Positions 7,602-16,132 of a stretch of DNA of 40,719 bases are shown here, in pieces (within the stretch, counting starts at the first letter, position 1; every line of letters starts with the position of its first letter). This stretch comes from an uncultured Bacteroidota bacterium. GTDB lineage: Bacteria; Bacteroidota; Bacteroidia; 2-12-FULL-35-15. Under the pieces are notes generated by a model that saw only the letters and a program-made list of their open reading frames with translations, made no database searches and was not told the origin of the DNA. The stretch spans positions 1 to 40,719 of the forward strand of contig CAIQBY010000048.1 in NCBI GenBank assembly GCA_903870175.1, in the 5' to 3' direction. Position numbers and translations under genes: made by a program.

Positions 7602-7617
7602 TATGTTTGTATTTTTG
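7602..7617 (+). promoter_or_regulatory. Candidate -7 boxes for the WD40-caspase operon
   Basis: Two back-to-back TAnnTTTG matches, TATGTTTG and TATTTTTG, end 28 bases before the ATG at 7645. No TTG at the ideal distance upstream was found. Confidence 0.4.
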
Positions 7618-7644
7618 TTTATTCAATAAATTTAAATCAGATTA

Positions 7645-10167
7645 ATGATGAAAAAGTTAATTATCCTATCCATAGCAGTTTTTAGTGTCAGCCTTCCTTT
7701 TAGTGCTCAGGAATTATTAAAGAATAAAGATAATGCTCATACAGGGGAGATATTATCGGCGGCAATTAATTTTGATGCAACATTTATTGTTACCGGCGGG
7801 GTTGACAAACGGGCAGAAGTATGGGATGCCAAGTCGGGCGATAAAATGAAAGTATTCGCACAATCTGCTTCAGTTACTACAGCAGCTTTCAGTACTAATG
7901 GAAAATATTTTGCTACCGGATCTGCTGATGGAAAAATAATTTTGTTTGATGCTAAAGAGTGGAAGCTTAAAAAAATACTTAAAGAACATACTCTTGATAT
8001 TACATCACTTTCCTTTAATCCAATCAATGATTATTTTGTAACCGGGTCGAAAGATAATAATGCAAAAATATGGGATGGCGTTTCAGGTGGTTCCTTATTT
8101 ACATTGAGAGGACATACCAAATCAGTAAATGCTGTTGCTTTCAGTCCTGATGGTAAAAGTATAGCAACAGGTTCTGCTGACAATACAATAAAAATATGGG
8201 ATGCAAGTACCGGAACCATGAAAAGTTCTATTGAGGCAGGTTCGAAGGAAGTAACAGCCATAGCCTGGAGTGCGGACGGAAAATACATTGTAAGCGGCGG
8301 CCTGCAAGGTGCTGTAATAATTTGGGAAGCTATTTCAGGAACAAAAATGATGGAGACAGATTTTAAATCACAGGTAAATAGTATTGCTATCAGTCCGGAT
8401 GTTCAATACCTTGCTGTTGCCGGTGCCAGTAAAAAAATATCTATCTGGAATATAGAAACGAAAGCTTTAACAAAAGAATTTGAAGCACATGATAAAGATA
8501 TTAATGCCATTGCTTTTTCTGACAAAGGGAATATTTTTATTTCGGTGAGTAATGATGCAAGCCTGAAAATATGGGATGTCGGTAATTTGAAAATAGGAAA
8601 GAAAAAATATATGAAAGATGCAGGAGAGCCGAAATTATCAACTACAGGTCTTGCTTTAAATGATGATAACCATAATGGGATAATTGAAAACCCGGAGAAG
8701 CCAACAATTAATTTCATACTTAAAAATTCTGGCAAAGGGCAAGCTTATAACTTAGTTGCAAAAGTTTCAATTGATGCAACAGTTGTTGGATTACATTATG
8801 AAAAGGAAATTCCTATTGGTAATCTCGAGGCGGATAAATACATCAGTGTTTCTATTCCTGTTACTACAGATTCTACATTGGAAACTGCTGCAGGTACTTT
8901 CACTGTGGAGATAGTGGAAGGAAATGGATTTAATGCGTCTCCTTTAAAAGTAAACTTTCAGACACGCGGTGGTGTAAGTTATAGTTACGTAATGGTTACA
9001 AGCCATGCATATAGTTCTGCCACAGGCAAAGCAGAAGTAGGAGCACCTATTACATTAAGATTAAAACTTAAAAACACTTCGAGCGGAGAAGCAAGAAACG
9101 TAAAAATAAATTACGCATTTCCTCCGGGAGTGATGGCTGTAAATAAACTTTCCGAGCTTATTCCTAAAATTGCACCTGCTGATGAAAAAGAAGTGAGTGT
9201 GGAGTTTTATGCTTCAAAAGAATATACAAAACCGAAAATTAATATTGGTCTTAATTTAGAGGGTGCGTATACGAATGCTAATGATTTAGTGCTTGAAGTA
9301 AAAATGAATGAAGCATTACCGACTACTGAAATTGCTATTTCGCAACCGGTAGCTGCCGCTGAATTGCCTGAAAAACCAATGTTTCGCGGTAGCGGTGACC
9401 CGCTGAAAGGACTTAATGTTTCCAAATCAAAAGATATGGTGATAGGAAATTATTACGCACTTGTTATCGGAATAGATAATTACAAAGGAACCTGGCCGCA
9501 ATTAAAAAATGCTGTAAATGATGCAAAAGCAATTGAATCAATGTTGAAAGCACAATATAAATTTGACAACTTTAAGTCGCTTTATAATGAGCAGGCAACT
9601 CGTGAAAATATTATTGCACAGTTGGAATTGCTTGTTGCCAATGCAAAACCACAGGACAATGTATTTATTTATTATTCTGGGCATGGAGATTATAAACAGG
9701 ATTTGAATAAGGGATTTTGGGTGCCGGTTGATGCCGCTACAAATTCAACGTCCAAGTACATTTCCAATGCCGATATACAAACGTATCTTGGAGGAATAAA
9801 ATCGAAACATACATTGTTGGTTGCTGATGCATGCTTCAGCGGTGATATTTTCAGAGGCAATACTTTATCTGTTCCGTTTGAAGAGTCGGAGAAATACTAT
9901 AAGGAAGTTCATAGTTTATCTTCCCGTCAGGCAATGACTTCGGGCGGACTTGAACCTGTAATGGATGGAGGGAAAGATGGCCACTCTGTTTTTGCGTATT
10001 ATTTCCTGAAAACATTAAATGACAATTCAAATAAATATTTAGATGCAAGTCAGATATTCAATAAAATCAAAATTCCGGTAATAAATAATTCGGAACAAAG
10101 TCCGAAGCTTGCACCAATAAAAAACACAGGTGATGAAGGAGGACAGTTTCTTTTTATAAAGAAATAA
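7645..10167 (+). CDS. Secreted WD40-repeat caspase-family (peptidase C14) protein
   Basis: An 840-residue protein with signal peptide MMKKLIILSIAVFSV...FSAQ. Residues about 30-315 form a seven-bladed WD40 propeller (repeats ending AEVWD, IILFD, AKIWD, IKIWD, VIIWE, ISIWN and LKIWD). Residues about 325-560 contain two CARD/DUF11-like beta domains (FILKNSGKGQAYNL; LRLKLKNTSSGEARNV), probably spacers. Residues about 600-840 are a caspase-like domain: YYALVIGIDNY, then YYSGHGDY with catalytic His680, then LLVADACFSGD with Cys730, and SRQAMTSGGLEPV, so the dyad is complete. Such caspase homologues are usually Arg/Lys-specific proteases with roles in signalling or regulated death, but here the signal peptide puts the enzyme in the periplasm or at the surface. 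The propeller-phosphatase gene starts 36 bases downstream, implying co-expression. Confidence 0.88.
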   Translation: MMKKLIILSIAVFSVSLPFSAQELLKNKDNAHTGEILSAAINFDATFIVTGGVDKRAEVWDAKSGDKMKVFAQSASVTTAAFSTNGKYFATGSADGKIILFDAKEWKLKKILKEHTLDITSLSFNPINDYFVTGSKDNNAKIWDGVSGGSLFTLRGHTKSVNAVAFSPDGKSIATGSADNTIKIWDASTGTMKSSIEAGSKEVTAIAWSADGKYIVSGGLQGAVIIWEAISGTKMMETDFKSQVNSIAISPDVQYLAVAGASKKISIWNIETKALTKEFEAHDKDINAIAFSDKGNIFISVSNDASLKIWDVGNLKIGKKKYMKDAGEPKLSTTGLALNDDNHNGIIENPEKPTINFILKNSGKGQAYNLVAKVSIDATVVGLHYEKEIPIGNLEADKYISVSIPVTTDSTLETAAGTFTVEIVEGNGFNASPLKVNFQTRGGVSYSYVMVTSHAYSSATGKAEVGAPITLRLKLKNTSSGEARNVKINYAFPPGVMAVNKLSELIPKIAPADEKEVSVEFYASKEYTKPKINIGLNLEGAYTNANDLVLEVKMNEALPTTEIAISQPVAAAELPEKPMFRGSGDPLKGLNVSKSKDMVIGNYYALVIGIDNYKGTWPQLKNAVNDAKAIESMLKAQYKFDNFKSLYNEQATRENIIAQLELLVANAKPQDNVFIYYSGHGDYKQDLNKGFWVPVDAATNSTSKYISNADIQTYLGGIKSKHTLLVADACFSGDIFRGNTLSVPFEESEKYYKEVHSLSSRQAMTSGGLEPVMDGGKDGHSVFAYYFLKTLNDNSNKYLDASQIFNKIKIPVINNSEQSPKLAPIKNTGDEGGQFLFIKK

Positions 10168-10203
10168 TCACAACTTTTATTGACGTTTGAACTGAAACTA
10201 TTT

Positions 10204-13200
10204 ATGGAAAAAATAAAAAGACTTTTTTTGTTCAAACAAGTTTTTGTATTCATCATTCAACTTGCAGCATCCTGTTTCCTATTAACCAACACCGTTTCCG
10301 CACAGCGAAATAATTTCCAGACCTATTCACTTGAAGAAGGACTGCCTCAAAACACCGTATATTGTATCACTCAGGACAAGCGCGGTTATTTATGGTTAGG
10401 CACTGATGGCGGCGGCATTTGCAGGTTTGATGGAATAAGTTTCAAGACTTTTGATAAGAGTAATGGATTTAAAGGTGATAATGTCCGTTCGATACTTCAC
10501 GATAGTAAAGGAAGAATATGGGCAGGGACAAGGAAGGAAGGAATTATATTATATGATGGTCTTACCTTAAAAAACATAGGAGCAAAATCGGGACTAAAGG
10601 GCAGCAGTGTTATATCTCTATTAGAAGATAAGGATGGTACAATATGGGCAGGGACTGACGATGCGGGGCTGAATAGAATTACTCAGATAGGTAAAGATTC
10701 CTTTAATATTAAAGTTATTGATGAAACAAAAGGATTAAGCAACAATGCAGTTTTTGATATTCATCAGGATAAAAATGGAAGGCTTTGGCTTGCAACTTAT
10801 GGCGGAATCAATATCGTATATATTACCAAGGATTCAGTACAAATCAATCAGCTGAAAGGAGGCAGAGATATTCCTTCTGACCAGATACTTTCTATTGCTG
10901 AAGATTTGGAGGGAGGGTTATGGTTCGGTACATTAGAGGATGGCGTATTTAGAATTGCACCATCAAAATATGGAAAGTTTGAAGCAAAAGAATTCAGGCT
11001 CGAAATGATGTCGCGAAAGATTACCGCATATAATAAGTTCAATGGCTTTAATGCGAATGGAATCTGGAAAATATTTCTCTCGAGTGAAAACGAACTTTGG
11101 TTTGCTTCATTGGAGAATGGTATTATCCGTCAGCGAATGAGCAACACTTCAAATGATGCTTCCACAAAATATATTTTCGAACATTATACCGATAAAGAAG
11201 GATTACCGGGCAATCAGATACTTTCTTTTTATGAAGATACGAAAGGAAATATTTGGATTGGAACAAATGGTTTTGGTTTATGTAAATTTTTAGGAAACAA
11301 GTTTTCTCATTATTCTGTTAAAGATGGATTGGGAAGTAACATGGTTTACGATATTGATCAGGATTCGTTGGGAAGCATGTGGGTGGCAACAGGCGGTGGC
11401 GGCCTTTCTGAAATGCAGACCGTAAAAGGAAATCCTGTTTTCAAGAATTATACTATTAAAGAAGGACTCGGAGGAAATTCTATTGCGAGTATTGCTGTCG
11501 GGAAATCGATACATAATCAATATGTATGGTCAGCGATTACTGAAAGCGGCATCAGCAAATTTGATGGTAAAAAATTTACCAACTTCAATTCAAATGACGG
11601 ATTAATTGACAATAGTGCATATTGCATTTATGTGGACGATAAAGGCATTGTGTGGACGGGAACTAAGGATGGTATCAGCAGATACGATGGCAAAAAATTC
11701 CTTAATAAAACAATGGAGGATATGAAATTCACAGATAAAGATGTGAATGTAATTATTGAAGATATGGAAGGTGATATTTGGTTTGGTACCGGCGGAGGAC
11801 TAGCTAAATATGGCGGTGACGGAGTGATTACAACTTATGATGAAGCGGAAGGATTGATGTACAAGGAAATAAAATCGTTGATTGAAGGACCTGATGGAAA
11901 TATTTGGATAGGCACAAGTAACGGTGGATTGTATGTGTATGTAAGGAAAGAGAAAGGCAAAGTGAAGATACATAAATTTGCCAATGACAGTTTGTTAAGT
12001 TCAAATTCCATTCGGTCAATTATATTTCAGGACAATGAAAACCTTATTGTAGGAACTGATAAAGGATTCGATAAAATCACTTTCAATAAGAAAAGAAAAA
12101 TTACTTCTGTGAGAAATTACGATGCTTCGGATGGCTTTGTGGGTGTGGAATGTAATGACAATGCAATATATAAAGATAACAGAGGAAACATTTGGTTTGG
12201 TACTGTAAAAGGGCTTACAAAATATACTCCATCAGCAGAACGGGTGAACAGAAAAGCTCCGCAAACGCATATCACCAATATAAAATTGATGAATAAGGAT
12301 GTGGTCTGGAACACCAAAACAGATTCGATAACACCGTGGTTCGGCTTGCCTATTCATCTTAAACTGCCTTATAACGAAAATCATATTACGTTTCAGTTTG
12401 CCGCCATATCGCTTGATAATCCTACGAAAGTTCGTTTCCGCTATCAGCTGGAAGGTCTGGAAGATGAGTGGTCGCCGATAACTAAACGTACTGAACGCGA
12501 TTATCCGGTATTGCCTCCGGGTACTTATAAGTTTAAAGTGAGTGCTGCCGGTGCCAATGGAATATGGAGTGATCCCGAAGTTATTTCTGTTATTATTAAT
12601 CCGCCCTGGTATCGTACTTATTGGTTTTATGCCATCTGTTTAATTACGGTGCTCTTTAGTATATATTCGTTTATTAAAGTTCGTGAGCAAAGTCTTATTA
12701 AGGAAAAACGTGTGCTCGAAGAAAAGGTAATTGAACGTACTACTGAAGTAACGCATCAAAAGGAAGAGATTGAAAAACAAAAAAGTCTGATTGAAGAAAA
12801 AAATAAAGATATTACTGACAGTATAAATTATGCCGAACGTATTCAACAGGCTTTCCTTCCTGATGTTCAGCGAATGAAGAATGCTTTGCCTGATTCATTT
12901 GTTTTGTTTCATCCACGTGATATTGTAAGCGGAGATTTTTACTGGTTTAATGAACTGGATCGTAAACAATCGAAAATGTTTTTGATTGCTGCAGCCGATT
13001 GTACAGGACATGGAGTGCCGGGCGCATTTATGAGCATGATTAATACTTCGCTGCTTAATGAAACAGTGAATGCAAAAAAGATTATCAAGCCCAATTTGAT
13101 TTTGGATGAAGTGCGAAGAAGTATTATTACATTGCTGAAACAAACAGGTGAACAGGGTGGACAAAAAGACGGGATGGATGTGGCTTTGGTAAGATTAAAA

Positions 13201-13584
13201 TTGACAACTGACAAAATTACACTTGACTATGCAGGTGCCAACAACTCTTTGTATTTAATACGAAACGACAATAGGGAAGTACTCGAAGAGGTTGACCCTG
13301 ACCCAATGCCTGTGTCGGTGAGCGACCGTACTTATGATTTTACTAACAATGCACTCGAACTTAAAAAAGGTGATACCTTTTATATTTTTACTGACGGATA
13401 TGCCGACCAGTTTGGCGGACCTAAGGGTAAGAAATTCAAATATCCTCCCCTAAAGAGATTGCTTGTATCTATTCAGGATAAGACAATGGATGAGCAACGC
13501 GAAATATTGAATACTACGATACAAAACTGGATGGACGGTTTTGAGCAGGTAGATGATATTTTGATTATCGGTGTGAGAGTGTAA
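10204..13584 (+). CDS. Membrane sensor: two-component-type beta-propeller, Y_Y_Y domain, SpoIIE/PP2C phosphatase
   Basis: A 1126-residue transmembrane receptor. The frame is open to a TTG at 10180, but the ATG at 10204 begins the signal sequence (MEKIKRLFLFKQVFVFIIQL). Residues about 35-720 consist of Reg_prop repeats (NIWIGTNGFG, GTIWAGTDDAG and similar), forming the periplasmic double propeller known from hybrid two-component systems. Residues about 730-800 are a Y_Y_Y domain (FRYQLEGLEDEWS, LPPGTYKFKVSA). A membrane helix lies at about 806-826, then a coiled coil (EEKVIERTTEVTHQKEEIEK) leads to a cytoplasmic SpoIIE-type PP2C phosphatase with SGDFYWF at about 909, ADCTGHGVPGAFMSMI at about 932, DGMDVAL at about 990, FTDGYADQFGG at about 1062 and a terminal VDDILIIGVRV. 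It should pass an external signal to dephosphorylation of an unknown partner. No anti-sigma factor gene lies beside it. Confidence 0.9.
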   Translation: MEKIKRLFLFKQVFVFIIQLAASCFLLTNTVSAQRNNFQTYSLEEGLPQNTVYCITQDKRGYLWLGTDGGGICRFDGISFKTFDKSNGFKGDNVRSILHDSKGRIWAGTRKEGIILYDGLTLKNIGAKSGLKGSSVISLLEDKDGTIWAGTDDAGLNRITQIGKDSFNIKVIDETKGLSNNAVFDIHQDKNGRLWLATYGGINIVYITKDSVQINQLKGGRDIPSDQILSIAEDLEGGLWFGTLEDGVFRIAPSKYGKFEAKEFRLEMMSRKITAYNKFNGFNANGIWKIFLSSENELWFASLENGIIRQRMSNTSNDASTKYIFEHYTDKEGLPGNQILSFYEDTKGNIWIGTNGFGLCKFLGNKFSHYSVKDGLGSNMVYDIDQDSLGSMWVATGGGGLSEMQTVKGNPVFKNYTIKEGLGGNSIASIAVGKSIHNQYVWSAITESGISKFDGKKFTNFNSNDGLIDNSAYCIYVDDKGIVWTGTKDGISRYDGKKFLNKTMEDMKFTDKDVNVIIEDMEGDIWFGTGGGLAKYGGDGVITTYDEAEGLMYKEIKSLIEGPDGNIWIGTSNGGLYVYVRKEKGKVKIHKFANDSLLSSNSIRSIIFQDNENLIVGTDKGFDKITFNKKRKITSVRNYDASDGFVGVECNDNAIYKDNRGNIWFGTVKGLTKYTPSAERVNRKAPQTHITNIKLMNKDVVWNTKTDSITPWFGLPIHLKLPYNENHITFQFAAISLDNPTKVRFRYQLEGLEDEWSPITKRTERDYPVLPPGTYKFKVSAAGANGIWSDPEVISVIINPPWYRTYWFYAICLITVLFSIYSFIKVREQSLIKEKRVLEEKVIERTTEVTHQKEEIEKQKSLIEEKNKDITDSINYAERIQQAFLPDVQRMKNALPDSFVLFHPRDIVSGDFYWFNELDRKQSKMFLIAAADCTGHGVPGAFMSMINTSLLNETVNAKKIIKPNLILDEVRRSIITLLKQTGEQGGQKDGMDVALVRLKLTTDKITLDYAGANNSLYLIRNDNREVLEEVDPDPMPVSVSDRTYDFTNNALELKKGDTFYIFTDGYADQFGGPKGKKFKYPPLKRLLVSIQDKTMDEQREILNTTIQNWMDGFEQVDDILIIGVRV

Positions 13585-13920
13585 ACCTACCTTCAAATGA
13601 TTGATTTAATTAAATACTTGACTAAGCATTTTCATATAGAAGCATTACATTCATCAACAAAAACACCACCACTATTTTCTTCATTCCTTTTATATTAAAA
13701 ATGAAATTACAAACAAATGTAAATAATAATAACTACAACAAAATACTTTCAATAAATCTAAATCCATTTCATAATTTAGTTCAAATACACAATTAACACC
13801 TTTATTTGACTGAAAATATTAATGAAATGTCAATTTTGTCCAAATAAATCAACCTGTTTTAAAACTGATTTACAAGCAATTAAGAACCAAAAACCATCGA
13901 AGAAGACCATAATGCAGTAC

Positions 13921-14119
13921 TATCGAACGATTGGGTTGTATTATCTTACGGTTGTATTATACTATCGCACGATTATACTGTATAACCTTGAGATAATGTA
14001 ATACTATCTCAAGGTTATACAGTATAATCGTAGGGTTGTACTATACTATCGTTCGTTAGGCACCATACAATCGTAAGTTAGTACTATATTATCGAAAGGT
14101 TACACTGTATTATCTTGCC
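13921..14119. repeat. Degenerate 21-bp tandem array, about nine units
   Basis: Unit starts (TATCG, TATCT or AATCG) fall at 13921, 13942, 13963, 13984, 14005, 14026, 14047, 14069, 14090 and 14111, so the period is 21 bases with a single 22. Units share a loose TATCGnACGGTTGTA core; the one at 13984 is inverted relative to its neighbour. The sequence differs from the array at 1564-1752, yet the period is the same. The rest of the gene-free interval 13585-14479 is AT-rich with nothing I can support. Confidence 0.75.
13969..14031. repeat. Perfect 27-bp inverted repeat with 9-base loop
   Basis: Positions 13969-13995 are the exact reverse complement of 14005-14031, separated by a 9-base spacer (ATGTAATAC). 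The arms begin ACGATTATACTG. There is no T run after either arm, so it does not look like a terminator. It lies in the centre of the 21-bp array and could extrude as a cruciform or bind a dimeric protein. Confidence 0.85.
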
Positions 14120-14479
14120 ATTATGCCGTATTTCGCTCTTATTTGAGTATTCAGGCTAAATCACCTTAAATTTATTAAAAGTAATTTCAGAAGCAAGTCT
14201 ATGTAAAGTGTGAAATAAATAACATATAGAGATGAAACTCACAACTTGAAATCGGATTTGTGGACAGGCTTCGTTGTTAAATTATAATTTCATTTACTTA
14301 AAATAACCCTCTCCTTTAATTTAATGTTCATCTTTCGGTTCTTACATTTTTCAAGAATTAAATTTCAGTACTTCTTCCAATATATTTTAATTCAGCAGTG
14401 AGTTTTATCACTGTTATTTTTGATAAACCTCATCGGTTGGCTATAGAATTTACTATAATATTGCAGAAAAATAAAGAAA

Positions 14480-15085
14480 ATGGAAACTACAACTAAGTCA
14501 ATTACCGATAGTGTAATTGAAGGATTAAAAAAAGCAATTTCGGAACTGGAAGAGTTCCGTTTGCAACTTGCACTTGGCAAAGCCGAAGCAGAAGATAAAT
14601 ATGAAGAAGCAAAGAAAAATTTCAATGAAATTATTTCTGACTTCAAAATAAAACTTAGTGAAGGTAATGCAAAGGCATCCGAATTGAAAGCAAAACTGGA
14701 TGAACTTATGGTTCAGCTTGCCTTGGGAAAAGCAGAAACAAAAGATGTTTTTGATGAACAAAGAAAGAAAATTTCTAAAGCAATTCAGGAAATTGAAAAC
14801 TTTATACTTAACAATCCTTTGGGAATTAAACTTGAATCGAAACTGAAACTGGAGCTGGAGAAATTTAAAATCAAGATGGAAATTCTTCATCTTCGTTACA
14901 CTCTTGGTAAAATGGATGTGAAAGATAAATTTGAATCTCAAAAGAAAGAATTCGTTAAGAAAATGGAGGATTTGAAACATACTTTTTCTAAACACGAGCC
15001 TGAATTGAAAGAGAATTTAGAGCATTTTAGTAAAGAGATGAACGAGGCAATTAAACATCTAAAAAATGCGTTTGTAAAACATTGA
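14480..15085 (+). CDS. Charged coiled-coil protein with internal LGK repeats
   Basis: A 201-residue soluble protein, almost entirely Lys, Glu, Leu and Ala with helix-compatible spacing, so a long alpha-helical bundle or coiled coil. There is no signal peptide or membrane segment. It contains three copies of a motif beginning L[AT]LGK at residues 30-34, 80-84 and 140-144, each followed by an acidic-basic heptad stretch (KAEAEDKYEEAKK, KAETKDVFDEQRKK, KMDVKDKFESQKK), which points to internal duplication. I do not recognise a named family; stress-type helical proteins and phasin-like proteins share this composition. The gene stands alone between two gene-poor stretches. A weak promoter-like pair (TTG at 14437 and TAATATTG at 14456) precedes it. 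Confidence 0.75.
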   Translation: METTTKSITDSVIEGLKKAISELEEFRLQLALGKAEAEDKYEEAKKNFNEIISDFKIKLSEGNAKASELKAKLDELMVQLALGKAETKDVFDEQRKKISKAIQEIENFILNNPLGIKLESKLKLELEKFKIKMEILHLRYTLGKMDVKDKFESQKKEFVKKMEDLKHTFSKHEPELKENLEHFSKEMNEAIKHLKNAFVKH

Positions 15086-15199
15086 ACCAATCTCTTGGTT
15101 ATTACTTAGGTGAAGAAGCCGCCCATAATGCAATAAGAAAGACGAGCATTGATTGGTAACATATCCAATGAATCCATCACAAACCGGCTTATTTTGCTA

Positions 15200-15308
15200 A
15201 TGGAAAAAAATCACAAAAGACATTGTTAACAAATTGAAACTAGAAATGCTCCGCTTGATTGTGACAGATAGTAAAGCGAGAGCAGAAGATTTGGAAACTG
15301 AAGGTTGA
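15200..15308 (+). pseudogene. Possible frameshifted mini-gene (about 35 codons)
   Basis: From the ATG at 15200 the frame stops after nine codons, but removing one A from the seven-A run at 15204-15210 gives an uninterrupted frame to the TGA at 15306-15308. The restored peptide starts MEKITKDIVNKLKLEMLRL and ends SKARAEDLETEG, a plausible helical composition similar in style to the preceding coiled-coil protein. It is immediately followed by a terminator. It could be a remnant, a homopolymer error, or chance. Confidence 0.3.
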
Positions 15309-15342
15309 ATTTTGAGAAGCCTATCTTTAATCCAAATAAAAA

Positions 15343-15370
15343 AGTCCTGAAGAAATTCAGGGCTTTTTTT
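15343..15370 (+). terminator. Intrinsic terminator
   Basis: A 9-bp stem (AGTCCTGAA with TTCAGGGCT, one G-T pair) with loop GAAA, followed directly by a T run. It ends transcription from the coiled-coil gene and from the possible mini-gene at 15200-15308. Confidence 0.8.
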
Positions 15371-15443
15371 ATTGTTTTTATTGTGCGCTATTGCAGGAAT
15401 AAAATTTAGAAAATGCAGAATTATAAATAGAAACAGGAAATAT

Positions 15444-15569
15444 TTAATTTTTAAATACTGTTGTATCTACTGCAAATACTGACATTCCAATTGCTGGTCT
15501 GTCTAATTTTTTTGCTCTCTGAAAAAGTTGATTCCTCCCAATAAAACCAAAGAGTGATGATGGGAGTGC
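15444..15569 (-). pseudogene. Possible 3' gene remnant, unidentified
   Basis: On the minus strand a 41-codon frame runs from 15569 to the TAA at 15446-15444 and encodes a peptide with the feel of a real protein end: SSLFGFIGRNQLFQRAKKL followed by DRPAIGMSVFAVDTTVFKN. Stop codons lie just upstream in this frame, and no start is obvious. It may be the tail of a deleted gene. I could not place it in a family. The stretch 15309-15679 holds nothing else beyond the terminator. Confidence 0.25.
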
Positions 15570-15679
15570 CTAAAATCACTGCTGTCGTTGATTTACTTCA
15601 TTTCGTGGCTATTGTTTCCTTTCGACTTTTGTGGCATAAAATAATTCAAACAATTAAAATCACATTAATAAATAATAAA

Positions 15680-16093
15680 ATGAAAACACAGGATAAAGTA
15701 ATAGGGATGCTAATCGGAATCATACTAATTAATATAAGTATTACTACAATACTTATTGCAAAAAGTAATAATGCTTCAAATTTTGTTTCATCTGACAAAA
15801 CAAGTGTAGACGCGTATAACCTTTTTATTGCAGATGATGCAAACGTAAATATACAGGTAGTAAAAAATGGTGGAGACACAAATCTTCAGATTTCTTTTAA
15901 TGGAAACGAAGGCAGTACCGGAATGTTTTCCATTTACAATGCCTCCAATCAATTGATAACAGAGTTTCAAATTGATTTGAAACAGGTGCCTAATTATGCA
16001 AGTATAAATCTAACCGAATTTGCATCAGGAACTTATACTTGTAACCTTACAACATCAGTAACTGTGAATCTTTCGCATTTTACAATTAATTAA
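15680..16093 (+). CDS. Small exported protein with a beta-rich T9SS-tail-like domain
   Basis: A 137-residue protein starting at MKTQDKVIGMLIGIILI. The frame is open 42 codons further upstream, but that part has no typical coding features and overlaps a possible antisense remnant, so the ATG at 15680 is preferred. Residues about 7-28 are a hydrophobic signal or anchor. The remainder is a single beta domain: ANVNIQVVKNGGDTNLQISF, GMFSIYNASNQLITEFQIDL, then INLTEFASGTYTCNL. The order of strands (phi-Y-N-x-x-G/N-phi, then a LxxxxxGxY step) resembles the type A sorting domain of T9SS cargo, so it may be a bare beta-sandwich related to it. It sits 39 bases upstream of the giant adhesin gene and may be part of the same transcript. 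Confidence 0.65.
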   Translation: MKTQDKVIGMLIGIILINISITTILIAKSNNASNFVSSDKTSVDAYNLFIADDANVNIQVVKNGGDTNLQISFNGNEGSTGMFSIYNASNQLITEFQIDLKQVPNYASINLTEFASGTYTCNLTTSVTVNLSHFTIN

Positions 16094-16132
16094 TAATATT
16101 TCTAAAATACAGGTCACTATAAAAAATAAGTC

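Noticed and set aside
10180-10203. TTG start for the propeller-phosphatase protein
   Set aside because: The ATG at 10204 directly begins a normal signal sequence; the eight upstream residues are atypical.
13921-14119. CRISPR array
   Set aside because: Units are contiguous with no spacers, the repeat is degenerate, and no cas gene is nearby.
14525-14995. 156-residue antisense open frame opposite the coiled-coil gene
   Set aside because: Its Phe-rich sequence is the mirror of Lys/Glu-rich codons, a typical shadow.
15554-15679. Longer start for the 15680 exported protein
   Set aside because: The added 42 residues precede the signal segment and overlap a possible antisense remnant.
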